Part shown: positions 43,494 through 52,649 of the stretch, piece after piece
Position numbering within the stretch: the stretch's first letter is position 1
Layout of the letters: each line of letters begins with the position of its first letter
Notes under the pieces: generated by a model
Database searches by the model: none
What the model saw: the letters and a program-made list of their open reading frames with translations, nothing else
What the model was told of the DNA's origin: nothing
NCBI GenBank assembly: GCA_000969725.1
Contig: JXSR01S072124.1
Strand: one strand, 5' to 3'
DNA length: 52,649 nt
Source of the DNA: Ophiothrix spiculata
Lineage: Eukaryota; Echinodermata; Ophiuroidea; Amphilepidida; Ophiotrichidae
Program-made: the position numbers and the translations under genes

Positions 43494-45118
43494 TATCCAC
43501 CAAAAACAAACCCGATAAGTCAAAAATCATGGGTGACAGGGGTGCAAGTATTGCTTTAAAGTTACATTTACACAGTAATGCACTTGGATTGGAATGGAAA
43601 TTTGGTGAAAAAAATGAAAGAATAATTCATCTTCCCCAGTTTTAGTGATCTTCCATACCATAAGGGAGTGCCTTATTGATTGAATTTGATTTTTAAAAAA
43701 TTACTCTTTGCGAAACCATATAAGATTTGATACATTTATAATAATATCCTTTAATTTATGACATTATGAAAGTTCCAGTGTATGTTAAAATATGTGACTT
43801 TTACAGGTATAGTATAGTAATGTTTGAAATAAAGTGCATTTTACAACATGCCTTGTGGAGAGTATTTCCTGGGCACACCTCAGGGGCATAACAGGGGATA
43901 TTTAGGGGGATAATTAGCATTTTCAGACAAGCCTGAACCTTTATTATATTGGGATAATCTGATGGTGACAGGGGTTTCCCTTTTAGATTTCACATCTAGA
44001 AAAATAAGTATTAGACCTAAAAACATTTTTCATTTGACATATTTTGGGTGTAAAATTGTTAGTCATTTCAAGCAAATTGTTTAGAAGATGGGAAACTTGT
44101 TTTTTAAATTTGAAGCAATGTAAGAAATGTAAGAAGAATTTCAAATAGTTATGAATGTAGAGCATGAGAATTAAATTATCGCAAAATTGGAAGTTATTAA
44201 AGTTTATGAACCTAGGGTTTCTATATACCTAGTCAAAATAAGCATACTCCTAATGTTTGAGGACCTGGAAATGATGTGTGTGTTTTTTATGTGGCTTAAC
44301 CCTTTTACAGAAACTTTCAGGTATCCAATATGTATAAATCTCCAAATTGTATTAAAGATCCCATCCGTCTCTCATCAGGAGATGATTTTACACAAATGCA
44401 AAAATATGAGGTATTATTACAAATCTAGGCAATGGTAAAGCACTTTCCAGTTTTATAATGGTAACAAGATGGATTCACTCATCATTGAGTGTTATCAGAT
44501 CAGCTGGGTCGCAACCTGTTTGTTGCTTTAGTCTGATATGTAGTTTGTCAAAAATTGAGTCCCGACCAAGGAATGTTAGGCAATGTTTTAGAGTTTTCAT
44601 CTATGTCAGATTCCATTTCCAAAATTGATGTTTGTGCATATCAACCTGCGAAAAGCCTATTTTTGGACAGAATTAATGTAAAAATGTATAGCAAAGTGCT
44701 ATTTTAAGCTCTAGTAAACAAAAACAAAACAAACACACAAAAACTAGGTTGAAAAGTAATTTTTTTTGTTATGGAAAAAGTTGCAAATTTTGTAGTGTTC
44801 AACTTTTGAAGGGAAAAGTGTGTGTCTTTCTCACAATTTAGATCAAATCTGTCCTTTTTAACCACTTCTGTATTTGAAATTATGTATCAATTGGCAACAT
44901 GAGATGTGCATTATGGACACATTACATACATATGCATTTGTCTTGTGCTAGGTTTATGCACTAAGGCCTAAAAAAATTGTTTGATTGGGGTAACCCGACC
45001 AACCCTATTTTTACCCCCGACCCTAAATATTTTTTTTGAGCATGGCAAAAACCTCCAAATCCCAACTTCGATGGGAATCAATTCATGAGGACCCGAGATA
45101 TGGCTTGCAGGACATTCA
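43494..45118. other. Non-coding stretch, nothing supported
   Basis: No gene or clear element is visible. 44965-45045 resembles the inner part of 33182-33359 weakly. Confidence 0.4.
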
Positions 45119-45275
45119 ATGAGAGGGTTTAGTGATGAATCACAGCTGAAATGTAAAATTGGGATGAGATCTGCTAGTCTGCTAATTGTGCTATGTTTCA
45201 TCGCTAAACCCTGTCATTAAAACTAATACAAAAAATCCCATTGGAAGCAAGGCATGATGGGAAGGTTCTCATTCA
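45119..45275. mobile_element. Diverged relative of the 9-bp-duplication foldback
   Basis: The right arm (45190-45272) matches 10849-10949: CTATGTTTCATC, CTAAACCCT, TACAAAAAAT, CCATTGGAAGC and ATGGGAAGGT in order. The left arm keeps only GAGAGGGTTTAGTGATGAA (45121-45139). The ends are eroded and no target duplication remains. Confidence 0.7.
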
Positions 45276-45351
45276 CATGATGAACTGCATATCTGCAACC
45301 CAAAGAAGCAAAATAAAACAATTTTGTTGAATATTTATAAGTATTTAATAA

Positions 45352-45665
45352 TTTAATATGTTAACGATCGATCAATATGTCACTAATACCAAAATGCTAT
45401 CCTTGTAAATCACACTGCCCAAATCTAATATCTAAAACATTCAAAAGGTATAATTATACCCAAATGTGTGATTTGCAAATTGCCATGTGTTCCCTATTAA
45501 ATACATTTTAATATGTTAACTGTCAGAAATGTCATCATCTTTGCTAGAGTGTCGGGTTCCTAAATCACAATTACCTAAATAAAAATCGTTATGAATTTGA
45601 CATGTTAGTTATACCCAAATGTCTGATTTACATGTCATATTCACCCCAAATTGATGAATTTTGAA
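45352..45665. repeat. Diverged tandem duplication, about 156-bp unit
   Basis: TTTAATATGTTAAC occurs near 45352 and 45508, and TTATACCCAAATGT then TGATTT near 45454 and 45610, at the same spacing. No gene function is visible. Confidence 0.55.
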
Positions 45666-45884
45666 TGCTCTAATTATATAAGTTTGCATGCTGTTAGCCT
45701 AACCACCTAAATTTCAAATCCCCAGTTACTATATTCGTTATGTACACAATAAATGTACCAGAACCAATATTATAAATTACCTTTTAAAGACTCATTGTCA
45801 AAACCGAGATAAAGTCTTATTGTGTTTACAAATGTAGTTATATATGATATTATGTTTGTAAAATACACTGCCTCCAGAAAGTAT

Positions 45885-46190
45885 TTCTGCATAATTAAGA
45901 ATGTTAAGATACCTAGTTTTTTTTATATAAAACGACCTATAATCATCAAAGATTCTTGCTTGTATAGGTGACTTATTTATACAATATATAGATCAATGTG
46001 TCTTCTGATATTTATCTTTGATTACCATAAAAATGGCTGATTTCACGGGCCACATACAAATACACTGCACTTTTTACTTTTTTAATATTTGTATTTGCAG
46101 TGTATTTTACATTGCATTTTACATTGCAAGTACAAATCTCATTAGAATGTAAGTTATTAACTATTCATAACCTTATGTTTTTAGGTTATA
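45885..46190. mobile_element. Fragment of the 986-bp TIR element, without the nested MITE
   Basis: It matches 31285-31421 joined to about 31773-31870: AAGTATTTCTG, AACGACCTA, AAAGATTC, GGTGACTTAT or GGTAACTTAT, then ATTACCAT and AATGGCTGATTTCA. The TTAA MITE that splits the other copy is absent here, so this is an empty site. Confidence 0.75.
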
Positions 46191-47754
46191 AGACACGACC
46201 AATTGGTAGGGGAAAATTTTGTGTGGAGGCAGAGTATAATAGCCTAACCCTAAGTAAGACTATTTTATAGCCTAATACTATTTACATTACCAAGCCTCCA
46301 TTATTGCTATTCAAGACAAAAGCTTTTAAGCTTTAATTGAATATGGGCAGGTCCTTAAACATTTAGATATCTGAGATCAGAAAAATTGGATAACAATATT
46401 GAAAACAGAAAATATTTCATAAACTGTTTATTTAATAACCATCATATTGAAATTGAAATTTATTTTTTCATGACAATATTTGTGTAGAGGCTGAAATTGC
46501 AGAAAGATAAAATTATTGCATCAACAAAATCATTTGCAAAGGATATTGCATCCATATAGGGTTTAAATTGGATTGTTTTTAATATTTTGACTCAACCTAG
46601 ATTTGTCACACATGGGATGTTTGTTACATTTTAAATGAAATGTTTCTCGCCACCTTTTGAATTTCTGATAAAAAAGTTGACTTTTAAAACAATATTTTTG
46701 CTCCAGATTTTGGACTACTGATAAAAGACATTCATTCCATCAACATATGTGCTTAGGGCCAGAATGTTTGATAACATAATCAAAATAACTAAGGCAAAAA
46801 AAAAGAAAAGAACTCTGTCTCAGCTTCCTTAGGCCCAAAACCCTAAGCACTATGCGTGTTTTTTTTTAGTCAAAAAGGCTATGCGCTACACAGAAATCTT
46901 TTGTATTACGTTTTTAGGTCACTATTTTTTTTAGCGGCCAAATTTGTTTCCTTTTTTTTATCTCTCGATGTAAGAAAAAAAAAATAAAAAGCAAAAAATC
47001 TCCTGAAAACCTAAAAAAAAAAAGAAATGCGGTAAAATTCTAATTTTGTGTGTAGAATGAGAATATAGAATTTTTGAAATTTTTCACAAAATAATATGAT
47101 ACAAGCAATATATCTAGAAAACTGTCATTTAGTCTTTGATTTTGACCAGAGTTGTAACAGAAATTTTGAAAGTGTATGTACTGATGCTTGGATGATACTC
47201 GGCAGACTTCACTATTTAGACCATTTGGCCGAGCATCTTTTGCCTATTTAATATGTGACTGAAGCAGCAGCATGGTAATGCCATATCTTTCATGAAATGC
47301 TACACCTACTGCATGTTTAATAAGAACAATATGTAAATTTACATATTATTCAGTTGCATACTGATAAATTTGTAAATTAGGTACCTGTGGAAACCAATTG
47401 TTATTCTCAAGAATCTAGACTTTTGTTTTTAATGTAAATTACTCAGTAAAAAACTTGTCTAGACAGTAATGAGAAATAATAAATACATTTTACATGAATT
47501 ATTAAAATGGTACTTCTGAAGAGTTAAAATTATAAAAATAAGAATAAAAGATTTTTTTCATAGTCATATTGTGGTTGCTTACATGAAAGTGTTTTATATA
47601 AATGTCCCAAAAAGTAATATGTGACACGGCCCATCGAAAGGGAACTCTTTGTGGCAAAGTTGATTTTGAGATACATCCGGCTAAAGTTGGAAACGAGTGA
47701 AAAAGATCAGGAAGTCGTTTTTGAGGTATGGTAAATTTTTGTCTTTAGACTTTT
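46191..47754. other. Non-coding stretch, A-rich in part
   Basis: It holds A-rich runs near 46797-46815 and 46973-47030. A decayed relative of the TIR family at 33404 starts near 47622. No gene is supported. Confidence 0.4.
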
Positions 47755-47932
47755 AGGTATTCAAACATGCTACAGAGTTGTTCACCGCTAATCAACTGCA
47801 TCCATGCGTCTGCATATTTTTTATCGCGCGAGGGTTGCTTTAGCCACCCGAGTGTGATAAACATACGCAGACGCATCGGATGCAGAGTTGTTGATTTAGC
47901 GATGAACAACTCTGTAGCATGTTTGAATACCT
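47755..47932. mobile_element. 178-bp foldback
   Basis: The left arm AGGTATTCAAACATGCTACA faces the right arm TGTAGCATGTTTGAATACCT. The arms run about 70 bases each through GAGTTGTTCA and GCATC, with a loop GCGCGAGGGTTGC and onward. An inverted partial relative, GATTCATCACTAATCAACAA, is near 48209. The open frame across it is only a reading of the palindrome. Confidence 0.8.
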
Positions 47933-48568
47933 TTCAACAACGAAAATCTTCCTGAAAACGTATGAATTAAATTCTAAATGTTTTCAATTTAACACATACT
48001 TAGCTCATAAAAATACTTTGAAGAATCTGAAACAAAATGCTAGTTTTTAAATGATCGTTGCTTTGTCGTTTTCAACTGTTCCCAAGCGCCAGTCCTTGCA
48101 CGGACTCAAGTTCCCGATGAACAGTGCGCCGATTTATGTGCACTGCGTAAACGCACCTCCATGTAAACTGTGCCTTGCGTGACGCGCTTATTTGAATATC
48201 AACTGTGGATTCATCACTAATCAACAACGGCGCGATCCCGTATAAAAAGATATGGTGAGTTGTTGAATATATTTTCAAGAACTTTGTTTAGTATGAAAAA
48301 GTATACATGAGAAATTTTGATATTTTCTTAACCATGTTAGATCTATTTCTTGCTCAAAAATATCTGTGGGTTAGTCACCTAAGCACTAATTATTGACAGT
48401 TTCTACCACTTCTAAATTGGAATTAGCAATTTTTTATACATGTATTTGAAACACTTTCAAAAATTACAACTTGTAAAGCTTTAATATTTACTACATCAAA
48501 ATTGTCAGCTGCTATGGAATATTGAAGTGGTACTTGTAATTTCAATAATCCAATAGAATCGTTTAGAC
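47933..48568. other. Non-coding stretch with a GC-richer island
   Basis: 48070-48245 is clearly richer in G+C than its surroundings (TGCGCCGATTTATGTGCAC and similar). It may be part of a decayed element related to the preceding foldback. No gene is supported. Confidence 0.4.
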
Positions 48569-48574
48569 TTTATT
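48569..48574 (-). promoter_or_regulatory. Polyadenylation signal of the C1q-domain gene
   Basis: AATAAA on the - strand about 245 bases past the stop codon of the C1q exon. It is the first good match that I noticed downstream. The cleavage site itself is not visible. Confidence 0.4.
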
Positions 48575-48818
48575 GGACATTTTAAATTTCAAACATGTTT
48601 TACTCGGAACATGGAAGTGTGATTGCCATAGTCTGATCTTGGTTGTTATGTTCTTGGCACTTGTGTTTGAACCAAAACTTGGATTGATACAAATTTGGTA
48701 CAATATCAGTAAGTCAGTTTTGACTTTTAGATCTAAGATTTACATTTCGGTGTTGTACGTCACATATAGTACAGGTTTCATATCATGATTGCAATGATAT
48801 GCAAAATTAAGTCACTTT

Positions 48819-49243
48819 TCAGTGAGTTGTCGCAATAGATTGTATCAAGTACCCATTAAAGATATTAATAGGCGACATCGACGAAGTTATTACAGAAGGC
48901 GCCATAGCTTCTAACCACACTCGATCACCTCGTTTCAAATGCAGGATAGCCGTCTGACTAGCTTGCTCCAGCAAAGTGCCACGACCAATAAACAGTGCCG
49001 CCTTTGTGTAGCCATTCTGCTTTAAGCTGACCTTCAGCGGGGTGCTGGATCGAGCCCAGAATGTGAAGGAGAAGTAGTATAGGCCTGGAATTTGGCAGAG
49101 GAAGTATCCTTTGGTGTGTTCAAAGGAGTTGGTCAGATCCAGTTCTTCTTTGTCATATGTGATGTTTCTGGCGCCTGATGAGACGGTGAGACCCTTCAGT
49201 CTATGAGCTGAAAATGCCACTGGCTGGGGATCTGATGGTGAAT
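48819..49243 (-). CDS. C1q-domain protein, terminal exon
   Basis: A - strand exon entered by an acceptor CTTTATCCCACAG and ending in TGA. It starts inside a codon, so an upstream exon (usually a signal peptide, often with a collagen or coiled-coil part) must lie beyond 49243. The product of about 140 residues is a near full-length C1q domain. PVAFSAHRLKG opens the first strand, GYFLCQIPGLYYFSF is the conserved aromatic core, LKRGDRVWLEA comes next, and INIFNGYLI matches the closing F-x-G-x-L signature. C1q domains form secreted trimers that bind ligands; in marine invertebrates many serve as lectin-like immune proteins. That role is family knowledge and is not shown here. GTG at 49220 is an internal Val codon, not the start. 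Confidence 0.9.
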
Positions 49244-49365
49244 CTGTGGGATAAAGAGAAGGGCAGGATTAGATTATTAGTAATGCGATTAATTATGTCA
49301 CTGCATTCAATATTATTTTCTGCAAGTGACATTGTAGTGATAACTATAACCATATTTATATTATA
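49244..49365 (-). other. Intron upstream of the C1q exon (start)
   Basis: A pyrimidine-rich acceptor tract lies just beside the exon (CTTCTCTTTATCCCACAG on the - strand). The donor and the previous exon are not recognisable in the remaining 3.4 kb of the window. Confidence 0.6.
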
Positions 49366-49521
49366 CAAATATTGACTGCTTTGAGGGTATGGTTTGAATT
49401 ATTTCCCCTCAGATATATGTATGAATATGTCTGAAGCGAATCTGAGGGCATATTCCTAGTTTTGAGATCACAGACGGGAAATAATTTTAACCATACCCGA
49501 ACAAAAAGCAGTCAATATTTG
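49366..49521. mobile_element. Foldback element, about 156 bp
   Basis: CAAATATTGACTGCTTTGAG and GAATTATTTCCC on the left face GGGAAATAATTTTAACC and AAAAGCAGTCAATATTTG on the right. GGTATGG and CCATACC also pair. It lies in the presumed intron of the C1q gene. Confidence 0.75.
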
Positions 49522-50085
49522 TTTTATACCGAATTTATAGATTTTTGTCATCTGGTTGGTTAAAAGAAGCGCTTTGGTGCCGGATATTATGTTTCTCCTT
49601 TCAATGCTGAACATGCTGTAATTGTGCGCAATGAGCGGGCCTAGTGAAAAATGAGCCCCGGTCCTATACTTTGATCAACACTAAATAGGCGGGAATTGTG
49701 CAGCTTTTATTCATCAGCAAGTAAATATAATCCCAGTTACACTCGCGCCGTAGAGACTGATTCGCGAGTCACACGTGCAACCTGCGCTGCGTCTCCTGCA
49801 GTTATGCTGTGTCCAGCTACACGTGCGCTTATCTGTATCAATTCATGATATGAAGAGGCCCGCCTATTTGGTGTTGATCAAAGTATAGTTATATCCAAGC
49901 CCCCACTTTTGATGTTGTTAAAGCAGTAAATAAACAGACAGAATTTAGACACAAATTGAGCTTTACATCTTGCTTGTAATTGCTACTATCGGTAATCAGA
50001 TTCAAGGCGCATACCACTAAATGAACAACACTACACCACTTTTAACCAATCAGAGGATAGGAATATATTTATGAGGTTTATAATA
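49522..50085. mobile_element. Larger foldback with a nested element
   Basis: The left arm AATTTATAGATTTTTGTC then GGTTGGTTAAAAG (49534-49567) faces CTTTTAACCAATCAGAGG and ATATATTTATGAGG on the right (about 50039-50076). The nested element 49669-49884 lies between. The arms are diverged, so the outer element is older than the nested one. Confidence 0.6.
49669..49884. mobile_element. Nested TIR element (CTTTGATCAACAC ends)
   Basis: The left end CTTTGATCAACACTAAATAG pairs with the right end CTATTTGGTGTTGATCAAAG. TATA stands on both sides, which may be a TA or TATA duplication. The interior is richer in G+C and CpG than the surroundings (for example ACTCGCGCCGTAGAGAC). No coding capacity. Confidence 0.75.
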
Positions 50086-51104
50086 TCAGCTGATATTGGT
50101 GTCTCTTGGATGAGACACCGAACTCTTTTCAAATTGTTTAATAAATATCCCTGCAGTAGAACTTGTGCTTTTGATTACATCATTTGTGAAACTCATTTAT
50201 GACGCACCACATCGAAACGTAGGCTTTCAAGTTGGCTTTGACAAAATAACATATTTTTGTATTAATTAAAAATTATTAATTATTCTATACATGTTTTTTA
50301 AAATTACTTTTTCTCAAATTGTATCTTTAAACATGCTCGCCTGCAAACTTGTACCTGTTCCATACATGTGGCACGTCATATTTGTAGATTTGTAAAAAAT
50401 TGTGTTGACATTTCAGTAGGTTGAATTCATATCATAAGAAGTTGGCGTATTCTAATGGAACAGCGTGAGACTCAAGAGAATGCATGTTTTGTGAGTTGTA
50501 GTCCCTGTTAGGACCTGCAGTTTGTTGCATAGCTTTGTTCACTAAAGTTTTTTAAGTTTTCCTTTTTTCCAACTAATTTCACCCTTATTCAAATAGTAAT
50601 CAAAATCAAAACTTGGAAAATTCTTTGCCACTATTTGCTTGATTTCAAAGATCAAAGGGCAGTACAGTCTTGAGTTTTTATGTTTATTACATCATATATG
50701 TCAGTTACTAGTTCAAATTTAAAGGGCCTATCCATGATTGTTTATAATCTGAGAGAGAATTATATTTGTTTGTTCTTATAGAGGGTATATATCGTTTAGG
50801 GTAGATGGCAAATTCTATGCCATTTTCATAGTGGAATGGGGATCAGATTGGGAGTATTCGGTGTTTTACCAATTGTACATTGCATCATCTTGATGTAAAT
50901 AATGCCCAAATATTGACAATATGCTTTGCATTCAGTTTTCCAACTAATAGTGTAAATTAGTTCAAATTAGTATGTGCAAGCCCAGTTTTGTATCAGCTAT
51001 GGTTAAGTGTCCAGCCAGATCACTCTATTTTGAACCTAATGGTTGACGATGCCAAATACACTATGGCCCAAACCATAGTCGGTCTCCAAACAAAATTTTC
51101 GCTA
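50086..51104. other. Non-coding stretch, nothing supported
   Basis: Near 50198-50225, GACGCACCACATCGAAACG looks like the end of a decayed relative of 33404-33860. No exon of the C1q gene could be recognised. Confidence 0.4.
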
Positions 51105-51303
51105 CCAAACATTTGATCGTGACGTCAGATGACGAGTGACTCCAAACAAAATAACTTCAACACCGAGTTGAGACCAAATAAAATTTTGTGGCAGATTGCA
51201 CATGTTATTGAATTGCCATATACATAGGACCAAACGTTTGCTACCCGTTCATACTTTTAAGTTCGATGGCAAATATTTGGTGACGTCACGTTCAAATGTT
51301 TTG
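51105..51303. mobile_element. Foldback with TGACGTCA in both arms
   Basis: CCAAACATTTGATCGTGACG and the following TCA (51105-51127) pair with TGACGTCACGTTCAAATG and the following TTTTG (51281-51303). Other inner pairs are weaker. TGACGTCA is the consensus CREB/ATF site, present once per arm. No target duplication can be read. Confidence 0.65.
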
Positions 51304-51577
51304 TTTTTTATCTCATTAAAAGACAAAAGGTTTTAGTTTTACGATAGTTAACAAAATTGTAATTGACAAAACAACTAACTTTTAAATTAATCTTACCCCA
51401 CAAAAGAGACCTGTCAATCAAAGTAGATGATGGTCTATTGTCTTTTATAAAGGCAAACTAGCCAAGGCTATTTGCTTTTGCTTTAGCTTGGGTAAACCCA
51501 AAAGAATTGTTATGGATTGCAAACTCTGAAGTGGGGAATATAAAATATTTTACAAAAGCTTACAAAATGAATTGTTA

Positions 51578-51651
51578 GGGCCAAATTATAGGTTTTTTTT
51601 AAGCTATCAAATATTTTGTGTAACAAGTCTTTGTTATCTTTAATTTGGCCC
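51578..51651. mobile_element. 74-bp TTA-flanked mini-element
   Basis: The ends GGGCCAAATTA and TAATTTGGCCC are an exact inverted pair. TTA lies on both sides (51575-51577 and 51652-51654). The inner text AAGCTATCAAATATTTTGTG and TAACAAGTCTTTGTTATC matches the arms of the element at 3339-3617, so it is a deletion form of the same family. Confidence 0.75.
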
Positions 51652-51654
51652 TTA

Positions 51655-52649
51655 TGCATTTACATCAAATTTGAACTAGGCTAATGGAAATATAATAGTA
51701 TACTACTTTACTACTTTGAGTATATTATAGTTATAGTTAGTAAACTTAAAGTGTGATATTAATGAGGAATTTTTCAATGAACAAATGTGAAAAAGTTCTG
51801 ACTTTGGAATAGTAAATCCTGGCGGGATCCTGGCTTGAGTCTTTGAATGGACCAGTGAGTTTCACATCTTATGTGTAGGTTTTATTAGTTATGGATGAAA
51901 CACTTCATTGCAATGAACTAAGATTAGCATGGAGGGGCAAATGATAAACACCTGTATCTGAAATTTTTGGTTTCGAATCCCACATCCTTGATGAGATTAT
52001 AATACAGAATCAAACTAAAGTAGCATCACAAGATCTCAATTATTATGTATGAAGACCAAGAAATATAGCTAGTTGTGTGTCAAGTAAGTTGTAAAAATGT
52101 TTTCAAACGTTGGTTCAAATGTCAATATAACTTTTCAGTTGATTAGATCCCAATTTTTGGTATTTTGCTCTGAACACAAAAGCGTCAGAATTCTGTAGCT
52201 CAATTTTTGTTGTTCTACTTTCCTTATAATAGTTAAGAAATGTTCAACTGGTTTATTCAAGTGTCTTTGGCATTTACCACATGTCTAGGAAAGGTGCATG
52301 ACTCAGTTGGTTTTCTTTCTCCCACTTTTCCCATCAAATGTGACATTTTGATACCATAAGAAAGTTCACATTTTTCTCATAACCCTGTGTAAATATTTAG
52401 GCCCAAATTGTATATATAAATGTTTTATGAAGTGAAGTGATCAAAATAATCTTTATTTATTGGAAAATGAGGAAAACTAAAATGGTTTCTTAGACAGACT
52501 TTTGCTTGTATCATCATAGCGGTTTCAGTATTTTTCACCCAATTTCAAAATTGTAATAATGTAGGTAATGGGTCTATATAAAATATATGTTAAATTTGTG
52601 TCCTCTACAATACAAAACAGATATTTTTGCATTTTTATAAAACCTTGTT
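51655..52649. other. Non-coding end of window, possible SINE relic
   Basis: GGTTTCGAATCCCACATCC near 51969-51987 resembles a B box in a tRNA-like frame, but no good A box precedes it. Nothing else is supported. Confidence 0.35.

Noticed and set aside
43400..43645. 81-codon frame on the + strand
   Set aside because: It begins inside the family C MITE and runs out into flanking DNA without motifs.
47767..47955. 62-codon frame with plausible composition
   Set aside because: It is a read-through of the foldback at 47755-47932.

Overview
This looks like nuclear DNA of an animal: AT-rich (my estimate is about two thirds A+T), almost free of genes, with spliced coding exons, tRNA-derived SINEs, a non-LTR retrotransposon and a dense crowd of short inverted-repeat transposons. 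The two host genes I can see are a C2-domain exon pair of the MCTP type and a terminal exon encoding a C1q domain. Large C1q-domain families and this repeat style suit a marine invertebrate. An echinoderm or other invertebrate deuterostome is my guess, but the sequence does not prove it.

Host genes. On the + strand, two exons (22836-23061 and 24317-24431) encode the second part of a C2 domain resembling the first C2 domain of MCTP proteins. Both have good splice sites and compatible phase. I found no further exons of this gene, so the rest lies outside the window or behind very long introns. On the - strand, 49243-48819 is the last exon of a secreted-type C1q-domain protein, with a polyadenylation signal about 245 bases past its stop. 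Everything else that is open in six frames is short and mostly lies inside repeats.

Layout. 1-9700: SINE, several foldback elements, a 52-bp minisatellite and one weak frameshifted ORF pair. 10700-13580: a 241-bp foldback element with a perfect 9-bp target duplication, and a 5'-truncated CR1/L2-type retrotransposon with an intact 400-codon reverse-transcriptase frame and its own target duplication. 14250-22200: SINEs, TTAA elements, a hAT-like element, and an old tandem duplication broken up by at least three later insertions. 22800-24450: MCTP exons. 24820-30139: a 1.49-kb tandem duplication whose first copy carries a 2.33-kb inserted transposon (itself carrying a nested TTAA element) while the second copy keeps the empty site. 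31200-43500: nested inverted-repeat elements, including one with a MADF-like protein relic and one assembly gap (50 N). 45100-52649: C1q exon and more foldback elements.

How the parts relate. The main theme is transposons inserting into transposons. Several duplicated pairs give occupied/empty site comparisons inside this one window, so target duplications can be read directly. A recurring design stands out: inverted-repeat families unrelated in sequence, most flanked by TTA/TAA, each filled near its ends with its own short palindromic word. The MADF-like relic links this group to PIF/Harbinger-type elements, but that classification is an inference.
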